Shown: positions 1 through 10,800 of the stretch, piece after piece | How the letters are laid out: every line of letters begins with the position of its first letter | How positions within the stretch are numbered: position 1 is the stretch's first letter | DNA from: Amphibalanus amphitrite | Taxonomy: Eukaryota > Arthropoda > Thecostraca > Balanomorpha > Balanidae | Assembly (NCBI RefSeq): GCF_019059575.1 | Contig: NW_024882969.1 | Span: forward strand, 90,370-154,369 | Direction of reading: 5' to 3' | Length of the DNA stretch: 64,000 bases | Notes under the pieces: generated by a model | Databases searched by the model: none | What the model was told of the DNA's origin: nothing | What the model saw: the letters and a program-made list of their open reading frames with translations, nothing else | Program-made: the position numbers and the translations under genes

Positions 1-152
1 CGTATCGGACCACAATAGTGAAGTATTCACCGAACACTTTGTTGGGACTTCAGAACTGCCGTTATTAAGTATTCTGCCGTTACCCTCGCTGCTGGACGGA
101 TCACCTTCGTATGTGGCTGATAAGTTGTTACTGATAAGTAATGCTTAGACCC

Positions 153-352
153 TGTATGTGACCGTGCTCTCTGCCCTTGCCGTCAGGATCTGATATGTTT
201 AACCGGGCCTCGCTGCTCGCCAGACCTCTCAGGACTCTCGCAATGTGTGACCGCTCTCTGCCCGTGCCGGCAGGATCTGTGACGCAATGTGTGACCGCTC
301 TCTGCCCGTGCCGGCAGGATCTGATATGTTTAACCGGGCTTCGCTGCTCAAT
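153..352 (+). repeat. Triplicated splice acceptor and exon start
   Basis: A segment made of the polypyrimidine tract, CAG acceptor and first bases of the next galactosyltransferase exon occurs three times. Acceptor boundaries fall after 186, 273 and 317. The first copy keeps about 33 exon bases before diverging, the second keeps only a few, and the third continues into the real exon. The upstream acceptors lie out of frame with the downstream exon, so using them would give premature stops. Only the third copy is expected to be functional. Confidence 0.85.
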
Positions 353-3067
353 GCCGGTGCCATGGAGGCCATCAAGCAGTACGACTTCCAATGTTTTGTC
401 TTCCACGACGTGGATCTTTTGATGGAGGACGACCGCAACCTTTACACGTGCCCGCAGCAGCCGCGCCACATGTCCGTCGCCGTCGACTCCATGCAGTACA
501 AGTTAGTATCGCCGCCGCTAGATGGGAGCACCGCAGCCGTACTTTGCTAGGCTTCGTAGTTTTTTCTTAGCAGTGTATTTGGTTGGGTAAGGCAGAATGG
601 TTTACTGCAGCTGACGTCCGAAGTATAAACGTTATATAGTCAGACTAACATTGCATACGCTCGGTTTCTGTATGAGCAAACCCATACACCAGTTAGTCTG
701 GATCACTTTTTACAATGTAAGTCACATTGCTTAGAGATTTTGCTCCACGGACTCAGCCCCGGTGACTCACTAGGGTGTCTGCCCAGACCAATGTCTCTCC
801 TAATTCCTACCATCCTTCCGGCTCTGATGTGGTCTTGTCAGACCGAAAGGGCATAACCCAACAAAACAAACGGGAAGCTTTCCGTCGTGACAAGCGGTCA
901 ATGGCTGTTATTCGCATGCATAATTCTTACATTTGGTTATTCGTGCCTAGTCTGTTCTTCATTGAGATCGGTGTAACCGCTATTGACCCCCGTAGGATTC
1001 TGCTACAGCTGCCAGGTTTTCTGCCTACCCTTATTTCTGCCGGTGATCCTATGTGCTCCGGCCTCAGACCCTCGTGTGTTGCCCCCGCTGACCCCATATG
1101 CTCCGCCCATTAATCCCGATGTGTTCCTCCCGGCAGACTGGCGTATCCTCAGCTGTTTGGCGGCGTGTCAGCGATGACCCGCTCTCAGTTCGAGCTGGTG
1201 AACGGCTTCAGCAACCAGTACTGGGGCTGGGGCGGCGAGGACGACGACATGTACAACCGGCTGACGTACCACAAGCTGCACATCGCCCGCTACCCGGCCA
1301 ACATCGCCAGATACAAGATGGTCAAACACAAACACGGAAAGGTTAACCCCAAACGGTGAGCTACATCTCAAACTCCTGAATGCTTTTTAGTCTGTTGGAA
1401 GTGGACGCCTGGGAAACAGGTCGACAAATTATAAGTTTCAGAGGGCGCTAGACAGATGCATTGAGCTGAGTGTTTATGGGTCTGTAATTTCCGCGGATCT
1501 CAGAAAATTTTTAAGTTAAGATCGTCCCGTTGGAATCTTGTGGGTAATATGTTTGGGATCTACTTCATCTAATATAATCTGGTTATAAACCAAAACATAA
1601 TTGAACCATTTTAAATTTCAACATATTTCATTATAAAAAACTCTGTCTCAGCAAAACAAATCAATCTCCGTGGGAAAAGGCCCCAGGTCCGATTTCTCAG
1701 ATCCATTGCACAAGTCTGGTAGGTGCCATTGACGGTTGCCGGTAGTGGTCGCTAGTAGTGGTCGTTGGTAGTGGTCGACCGTTGGCAGTGACTGTTGGTA
1801 GTGGTCGTTGGTAGTGGTCGCTAGTAGTGGCGACACTGGACACTGGGCGGTCTGGACTCCATGTGTCTGCGCTGAGGCCGGCGGTCGGGGGACTGTTTAC
1901 ACGTCTGAAAAAGGAGGTCAATAGTACCTTATCTGAGGCCGGGGAGGGGCACCATGACTCCCCTGAGAGGCTGGGCCGGGCCAGGCACTGGTATCGGCAG
2001 GGGGCTGTGCATAAACGACTCCGACGTCCTAAACGGCCGTAGCAGCTGGGTATGACGATCGGCCGAGTCCAACCGTCGGTAACAGCTGGGTCTGACGGTC
2101 GTAACAGGCGAGTTAACTGTCGTAACAGCTGCGTCTGACGGTCGTACTAGTCGAGCTGGTGGATGTCTGTGGTGCACAACGCCGCTGGCATTTCCTATCA
2201 TTTTCCTTCTCATTCACCTTCTTTCTTGCCCTTGTTAACTTGTTGCGTGGAAACAGTGGCGAATACACGAGTTTTCTGGTTGGATTGCGCCAGTCATCTC
2301 TGGCTAGCGATGGGTACCTGGTTGACTGTGAGCCGTACGGTATCTCTAGGTATATAACGGTACGGTATCTATAGGTACGTATAACGGCACGAAAGCTATA
2401 GGTACCCTGAACCCTAAACCCTAAAGTTATTATTAAGTCGTCCCTGATAGTTCCTCTCGTATTCCAGTCCGTCCTCCTCCTCTCTCCTGACTGAATTCCC
2501 AATGGTCGCCCATGTAAACCAACCGCTTCTCTTTGTCGCCACTGCTATAAATCAATCATTGACCACCGTTCCTATCCAACAGCTACTCCTGCATACCAGC
2601 TGCTCCTGACTGCCTATCCCGTGTGTCAAATGTTCCTGTTCAACGGCCATTCCTGTGTAACTACCTACTTCCTTTCTGAGGTGAGGATCTATTTTCTGAC
2701 TATCCTGTTTTCTTTGCTGAACTCTTAGCTTCGACTTGACATATTTTATGTATTGCGGCTCACCTGTTTTCTACATACGGTCACTTGACTCAGTGGATTG
2801 ACAATGATCAATTAATGCGTCAGCCCCGTGTGTAAATATTCACTTTCGTCACTTACGAGTTATCACATGTATTTCGTTTGCCAGAATCGATGTCAGCCGT
2901 TCCGAATCTCCCCATGACGTGTTTGTATCTGTCCCAGGTTCGACCTGTTGCGGCGAGGCAAGAAGCGCTTCACCACGGACGGCCTGTCGTCGCTCAAGTA
3001 CCAAGTCAAAGACATAGTGCTGGATAAACTATACACCCGACTGTTGATATCACTGGGCCGCCGGTGA
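318..3067 (+). CDS. B4GALT-like: Beta-1,4-galactosyl/N-acetylgalactosaminyltransferase, 3' exons
   Basis: This is the C-terminal catalytic half of a Golgi type II glycosyltransferase that moves Gal or GalNAc from the UDP-sugar to GlcNAc-ended glycans. Exons are 318-501, 1137-1355 and 2938-3067 (TGA 3065-3067), with phases that agree at each GT-AG junction and give about 177 residues. Visible family motifs are FNRA at the start, the metal-binding DVD (FHDVDL), QPRHMSVA, FGGVSAM and the hallmark WGWGGEDDD followed by YNRL. The end RFDLL...DGLSSLKY...LYT matches the family C-terminus. The WGWGGEDDD form fits the B4GALT1-6/arthropod beta4GalNAcT group better than B4GALT7. N-terminal exons with the membrane anchor lie upstream of the window. 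The acceptor of the first exon is locally triplicated. Confidence 0.93.
741..880 (+). repeat. Dispersed repeat, copy 1 (inverted copy at 39290-39440)
   Basis: This intronic stretch reappears as the reverse complement inside POLR3B intron 7. Shared blocks include the CTAGGGTG, CAGACCAATGTC, CATCCTTCCGGCTCTG and CTTGTCAGACCGAAAGGG segments. There is no clear end structure or target duplication, so the family type (SINE, LINE end or MITE) is undecided. Confidence 0.75.
1734..1835. repeat. GTTGGTAGTGGTC-type short tandem repeat
   Basis: About eight imperfect copies of a 10-13 bp unit (GTAGTGGTCG with TTG or CTA in front) lie in the last galactosyltransferase intron. There is no coding potential. 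Confidence 0.8.
2038..2158. repeat. GTAACAGCTG...TCTGACGGTC tandem repeat
   Basis: Three degenerate units of roughly 35-40 bp share GTAACAGCTG and TCTGACGGTCGTA, in the same intron as the 1734 array. It is simple non-coding tandem DNA. Confidence 0.65.
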
Positions 3068-4831
3068 CGGAGCGCGGTGCCGAGCGGTCGCCCCTAGTCA
3101 AACGCCGGCGGTCGGCGGTTTTAGGCGGATCGCGGGTGCCGCGGCGCGCAGACACTCGCGACAGTGATACGCGCGTCCGGCCGAGCGCGCTTCCTCTCTG
3201 TGGCTGTTGTACCGATGTGGACGGTGGGCAGTCGGTGCCGCCCGCGCCGACACGAGATTATCGTCCGTTTTATGCCGGATGACGATCGGTACTGGTTCGT
3301 CGTATATAGAACTTTATGGGTGTGTGCCGGTGTGGACGTGTGTGCCTGTTTATGTGTGGAATGGAAATACACATGTGCAATGTTTACCGTGAATGGGCTT
3401 TGTGGTGTGTGCTGTGCTGAGAGTTGTTTGTCTCGTCAGAGGGAAGTGGGTTGATGTAGGCACATTACGACTGTAGCGTATCAGGACGTCAGAATTTGAT
3501 GTGTACCAGAATCTTTGCGTATGGACGTCAGTTTCTGGGAGGTACCGGAACGCATTTTATATGGCGATGCAGGGTCTGATCCGGGAAGATTGTTTTGAAG
3601 GAGTGTTTTAACTTCAAAGAACTTCCGAACTGTTTTACCACATGTAATCCTGTTTTGTATGTCATCCTGTTCCGAGCTGTTTTACTTATTTTTCATCTTT
3701 TCATGCGGACTTAACGGTCCTCGCGGGCAGATAAAAGACGGGTGATCCAGTTCAGAGACCTCGCAGACCGCCATGGACCTTGTGACCGATGACCGTTTAT
3801 CTGCTGGCCACATTGATGAAAAGACCCTCTCTAGCCCTTTGTGCATTACTCAGCTGTGGATTTGAGCTTTGAAACCCAATGCGCCTTCAGATCAGGCCGC
3901 TGTCGGAACGAAGCTCGCCATCGAGTCCGGTGACTTGCAGCCGTCACAAAACGCCGCTGCGCAGTGACCAGGCAGACCACAACTGCGGCGAACTGATCCG
4001 TGCTCAATAATACGATACGCATTGGTTTGAAAGATGTTTCCAGATAATCGATAAATATTTACTTAAACACAGCATATGCTACCCAACCTGTTTTGTATCG
4101 ATTGCTGCTACGTTTCCCTTCGATGTGCGCTTATAAGCCCGTTTTGAGGGCAGCCGTACCAATATCAGTGTGTATTCCGGTAATAATAACTGGCTGGTAT
4201 GATGCGAACAAATTCGTTAGCCTGTTTACGCACTTTTGGGAGTGAAATGCGTATTCCGATTTCGGGTCTAGGGAATGCGTAAAGCTGAACGTCAAAATTA
4301 TGTGATTGCGCGTGCTAAGGGAAGTGTTGCCTGGACTATCAAGTGTTGGAAGTTTTCGCCAGTGTCTGATATGTTGGAATGCGACGACGACGCCATCCAT
4401 CATCTTTTTATAACATCGTCTTTAGCACTATTCTCTTCCTGTCCCCAGCACTTTTTTGCCCTTCATATTTACCGCTTGAGGAGGTGCGACATTTCTCTCC
4501 AAGCAAACAATTTTTTGTCCCATCTAAACTCGGCACACGACTGACGTGCCTGACACAATCCATGCGCCGGTACGTAAATATGGGCGTGGCCAAAGTCAGG
4601 GGGTGCTCTCACTATCCAGCGTTTTCGTCAGATGTAGCGATCGAGCGTCAGATCGGCGGCCACCGGCCCGGGTCTCGACTGGTGAGCGATATCGGCAGTG
4701 TTTATAGTGTGTGCGGCCGCTGCCCTCGATACTGACCGGCGGCGGCAGCGGCGGGCCCGCGACGACGGTCAGTCGACGGCCGGAGGCGGCACAAGAAGGT
4801 GGCCCGGAGGCGACACAGGAAGGCGGCAACC
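3068..4831. other. Intergenic region between galactosyltransferase and NAT genes
   Basis: No coding exon could be supported here. It should hold the galactosyltransferase 3' UTR, for which no convincing AATAAA was found, and the promoter and 5' UTR of the N-acetyltransferase gene, which become GC-rich from about 4640. A TTTATA-containing stretch near 4700 is the only TATA-like candidate and is weak. Confidence 0.5.
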
Positions 4832-7800
4832 ATGTCGGTCCAGTCGGCCATGTTCCAGAGGCTCTTCCAGCGGCGGCACAGGTCAGACTCTGCTCCCCCA
4901 CTCACTTGATACCGTGCCTGGTGCGTCCCTGCGCGATTGCACTGTGCACAAGCTATCGTTCCGCGGATTTTTTCTCCTGAACCAATCTGCCAAAGATGAC
5001 TTGTACCCATACCTTACAATGATAGGACTCGCGCACGAGTTATGGAGCAGTGACCGGTGACCCCTTCCCACGTGGTTGACCTCATGCAAGCGACAGACCA
5101 CAGACCTGTCCGATCTTCGGTAGAACCTGTGGCCACAGGTCACTTTACTCTCCCGATAGAACCTGTACAGGTCATACGCCACTGACTGGCCGCCCTGTTC
5201 CATCGGCAGATCCCATGCAGGTCACAGGTCACTGACCGGTTACTCTCTCCCACTCTAACAGGACCGTCAGCGGAATGCACGACTACAACATCGAGTACGT
5301 GCCCTACAGCCGCGACCGGCTGGACGAGATCATCGAGCTGATGCTGGACACATTCTTCACCCGCGAGCCACTGGTATGTAACCATCGAGGCTTACCTTGG
5401 TCTTGGTCTTGGTCGTGGGTTAGGGCGCATAGCCTCATCGGGCTCAGAGCGTCCGTAGATGTCTTGTTGCCACTTTCATGTCTTCAGAGTTGGTAGGTAA
5501 GACAATGGAGTACTAAGCGTGGTAGTGGAACGGAAAGACAACAGCGTACCGGATAGAACCAGGATATAGTATTGAGGAATATTTCCAGGTAGGACAGTAG
5601 TTAATGTTAGTAGCGAACTATAAAATGGTTATGAACTTAGAGATAAAGAACTGAAAATGAAAGTAACATAAACGACCGGTATCTTTTATGCCTGGCTTTT
5701 TTCAACAGTCAAAATAACACTCCATATACATTAATTTGCCATTGATAAACACCCTGGTAACAATAGGTACGCTTGTCTCCTCGTTAAAGTAGGAGGATGT
5801 CGTTCATCACCATAACCATCATAACATGTATCGATACACTGTGGTCGCAGACCAGTTGTTCAGGCCGTGTACGTAGGAATGCTTTGGCCGTAGTGTTTCC
5901 CTAAGCGCGCTGCGTGGATCCATGGATAGAGAGACCAGCTGGTTAGGTTCGTCCAAACTAATTAGTTTCTAAACTACGTGATCAACTACGCTCGATACTG
6001 TCTTAAGTGCCACCACCGTCGATTGTCCTGTCAGTCAAGAAGTGTACATTCATTCACGATCAGTCATACTTCCACGCACCACTTCCACATAACACAGACC
6101 ACAGTACTGGTGGGACATAGCACACGGAGACAGATGCAAAACAAAGGACATAGAACATTCATATTACATCTAGCGTGTTACATGTAAATAGAGGCACTAT
6201 CATGCACACAGGCTTTTGACTCCAGCATTAAAAAAAGAAAAGAAAAAAAAGAAACACGCGTCGGGTATACATACGCTATCGCACGTGAGTCGCACGTAGT
6301 CTGGCTCGGGCCTTGGTCTGGCTCTATTGTTTCTTAATTCACTGTTTACAGGCGTTTCATAAGATCACACGCTCGCAAGAAGATCATCACTTCGTTCAAT
6401 ATCTCAGGAAAGTCGTCACATAGCAGCGATTTCAGACACAGCTGAACCGCATGTCTCTGACACAGTTGCTGCAATGGTTGTCTCTCGATGGCGTACATTG
6501 GACAATCGATGAGAAAGTGCTGTACAGAAAGCAGGCAGAGACATCTTTCACACAGTGGTCTAGGCTCTCGATCAATGATATAAGAATGGGTGTACCGAGT
6601 ATGGCCCAGTCTCAGACGACATAATGTAACCTCTTCTCTTCTACTGGGTCGGCTACTGCTAGACCAGTGTTCCACACGCTCCTTGATAGCTTTCAGAGTA
6701 GTGCCAGCAGGGTGATCAGCCCAGAACCGACCAAACATATCTCTGATCGTAGAGCGGATTGCAGGATAAAACTCTCGCATCCCAAGCAGTGGTGTAGTTA
6801 TATCATTCAGGCTCATGGCTACCTTCGCCTGTATATCAGCCGTCTCGTTTCCTGTTATACCAGTGTGACCAGGTATCCATAACAGGATAATCAAGAAACC
6901 AGTATCAAGAAGAGTGTGGACATGGTCCAAAATCTCGGTAATAACAGGGTTAGCTGAGGGAGGGTTTCCAATGGCCATCGTCACGGACAAGGAGTCAGTA
7001 CAAATCACCCATTTCTTGTCACGCTCAGTTTCAATGTAGCACAGTGCTTTTAGAATGGCAGTCGCCTCTGCTGTGAAGATGGAACACTGTACAGGTAGTC
7101 GGTACTTCCCATAGCGATCACCATGAATATAAGCACATCCTACACCATTTGGGCCCTTTGCACCATCAGTAAAAATGAAGGCATAGTCAGCATAAGAATG
7201 TCTCAATTCATGGAAATCACACTGGACTTTTAGATTGTCGAGGCAACTTTTACGTTCATCAGTAAGTCTTAGTATCTCGCATCTCTGTAAACGCCAAGGC
7301 GGTATATGGCTCTCTCTCAGTGCAATTGCAGCAGGAAATACATATCCACTTTCGTCTACCATCTGGAGCATACGTTCATACAATGGAAATCCCGATATTC
7401 GTTTCATATATGCCGCCTCCACGTGGTGCAAAGCTGCATGTCTCAATATAAGATGTCTACACGGGTGAGTATCTCGGCTTTTAACTTTAAGACAAAATCT
7501 CAGAGTTAGTTCGCATCGCCGAAGTCTCAGTGGAAGAACATCAGTCTCAACCAGCAGTGGTAAGATCGGTGATGTACGGAGAGCTCCGGTTGCTATCCTA
7601 AGGCACTGATTTTGTATGGAGTCAAGTGATTCTACCACCTTGTTCTGAGGTCCATCTAGAATCTGGCAGGCATAATCAAGAATAGGTCGTATCATGGATT
7701 TATACATGCGTATCAATACACTCCGGTCCGCCCCACAGCTTCGTCCGGCCAAGCATTTTAAGACAGATATCCGTTTAGTAGCTTTACCCTAAAGGAAAAG

Positions 7801-10800
7801 GGCCACCTTTAACATGGGGATTGAAACTGAGATAGCCATCTTGTAGCCCGTGTCCGAAAACCTCTCTGTCTACCCCCTTACGGCCGATTTCGGCCTCCAT
7901 TCGTAGTTATCGGCAATTTTAAAAGAAAATATGCCAGGAATGCGTTCTTATCCCAGGAATGCGTTCTTATCCGACAATACAGCCACCCGCGGCGAGGCTT
8001 TGGTTTTTAACCAATCAGCTTGCAGCAGTACTGATCAGGCACGGATCCCTGTACTAGCGAGCAGACCACGAGCAGTTGCGTTATTTTTCGTTGTCTGTTC
8101 TGGCAATCGGCCGGCGGATGAACATCCGCAATCGAATCTTGAAATCCGTCGCGCTGATTGGTGATGAGTTTCATGAGCTACTTTCATGAGGTCTATGAAA
8201 GTAAACCTATGCTATGCCCTGAACAGATGACATCTCGTTTGGTAGCCAATTGCTAAAATGCATTTTTATCTTACGCAAGGCAGTATACCTTGCAGTATAC
8301 CATATTTTATACCGTGGCTCTGATCCGAAATCAGGGCATTTTTGTTCGAACAAATACCTATAATAACGATGAAGAAGTGCGTGATCCGCGGAGCAAACTT
8401 CCTACGTCGGGTCGGGACTGATATGCGTGTGACTGTGCACAAGTAAGTACCTAGGTACCTAGGTAGGTACCTAAATTCTTATTTATTGCAATGGCTCTTC
8501 TATTACTTTTGTTTTCACAGAACTCTCCCCTGGATTAGCAAACCCTTTTGAACCGTTCAGGCTTTCACAACTGAAATGCCAGACTGGATAAAAAAACGCA
8601 AGTTATGCCGAATATGCCATGCGAAGTGGCGTGATTGCGGCGTTGCCCCGAAAATTTCATCGCACATCCAGCATAATTTTGCATGCGTCAAATTCAGCGC
8701 ATGGTGGCAGCTGAATTTTTAGGCGCAGGGTGACCGCATGGCGCATAATGTTTATGCAAATGGCTGTCACCGAATTTTTTGACACGCTGTGGTCAATCTA
8801 GCAGCAGACTTGCCCTGCGGGCGCTGGCAGGTCTGAAGAGAGTCGAAACTTCCGGCCTGGGCCTTGTTTCACCTTAAGATTCTACAGTGTGCCACACAAA
8901 TTGTGGTATTGGGTTTTCATGGGAACATTAACTAATTCAGACGCTCAGAAAGGGAAGAGCGTCTGACTCCGAGGCCCCGGAACGATCTGTGTGGTTGATA
9001 TAGCCTTGGTCGGTAGATATGCACATGTGCTTTATGTAAAAGTGGCTTAATTTTGGTGCAAACAGGCACCCAACTTTCAGTGGAAATCATGCACTGGAAT
9101 TTCAGCTCAAAATTGCTTGCTTCAAATTTTGGCGCATGAGGGGCTCACGGGCATCCGGCATGTGTATGGATGTTTTCCAGTCTGGCTGAAAGGCAGAACT
9201 CAGACACATTTATCCAGCCCTTCAAATCCCATTTCCTGGTTGTGGTAACACCTACCTTTCCATGGGGGTTTGGTTCATCTCTTGTCTACACAGTTTTCTT
9301 TCACTTATGTGCTGACAAGAAAAGGAAACTCACCAGAGCCCAGTTTCACCAAGTGCGGTAAACTCAATTTGGGGTAAACTACCAAACTACCCCACTACTT
9401 AACTACAAAAACTACCCCAAAATTAAGTGTACCGCACTTGGTGAAACTGGGCTCAGTGGAGCTATTCAGCTTAATACACAGAGTATGTGTTGCATGGACT
9501 AAGCATGTGTTGACCCTTTTTTACTTTTAGGTTCCCGCTAAAAAAAGAAGTACAGAGAAAAGTGGATGAGGGTGTGTGGCATGACCAATGAGCCAAGACC
9601 ACATGACCACTTAAACTTAACAAGAAGTGCGCACCATGATAAGCACAGTCAAAAACGTTTGCGTCTAAAGAACAGTGCTGTGCCGGATCAGAATGTAAGT
9701 TATTTTTTAAAAGTGATAAAAATGCCTGCAAAGTTATCAAAAGACTTTGAATATTGTTTTTGTAACACTTCACTCTAAAGTTATTCCTAGTACCAGACAT
9801 TACAGCTTTAGTGCAGAGTCTTTATTTGTGATATTTTTAGCCAAAAATTATTACTAGTACCGAGCCCTTACAGCTTTACAGCCCTAGTACCTTGCCCTTA
9901 TTTTTTTATATTTTTTAGCCATTTCAACCTAACCGAATATCTGTATGTTTGTATGTTATTGTTTTGATCTGTATTTTATGCTACCTCCCTATAGGTAAGT
10001 TTTATTAAAACATGTGGTAACGGTGTGCTGATTTTTTACAGATTCCGTAATCCGTATACGCCTTGGGTTGCTGTCGCTGCTCGGTCACCCACAGATGAAA
10101 GTGATCAAGAAATGGACATCACTCAGGTAAGATTCAAGCGTCCTTTATTTTACACATAATACAGTAAGCAGTAGCACTCTAACCGCAACATATGGGAATG
10201 CATTGCCTGGTGGGTGCCTACTGCCTACCTGTATGCCAAGTTTCAGCTAAATCGCCCCAGTAATTACAGAGTTATTGAAATGGGAACAAATTCGGCACCT
10301 CTTCTTTTTGCATTTTGCACGTGCAGTGGGGGTCACTCACATAGATCAAGAGCATCCGACCTTTGGTTGAAGGGGTGCAGCTACCCTACAAAATTTACCG
10401 CAAGACCGCCCAAGCGGCTGCTGAGATGAGCCTCTCAAAATCACTTCTTTTGTAACTTTTGACAAATAACACCCTTGACTTTTCACGTGGCACGTGCCAC
10501 GACGGTCCCTGTAATGTATCAAGAGTAGTCAATTACGGGGTAGAGGGAATAGGGCTAGCCAAAAAAAAAAAAAAAAGACCGCAGGCCAATCGGTCCAGCG
10601 GTTGCTGAGATATAAGCCTCTCAAAAGCGTTACAGGCCGGGCCGGGTCGGGCCGCTCATACTGAGCTTTTTCCGTGATATTGAAAAGACTTCGCTTCGCT
10701 CGCTCGCTCGTAATTAACAATTCATGGTTGACTATATGGATTAAGCTAAGTGATTGCGCTCTATTAGCACACTATCTAAGTAGCCCTTAATTGCTGCCGG

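Noticed and set aside
2405..2425. Telomere-like CCCTAAA repeat
   Set aside because: Only about two units occur in unique sequence; this is chance similarity.
7870..8170. Independent gene from the open frame at 7931-8164
   Set aside because: It begins with a duplicated ATGCCAGGAATGCG-type direct repeat and shows no domain or splice context; it is probably element sequence.
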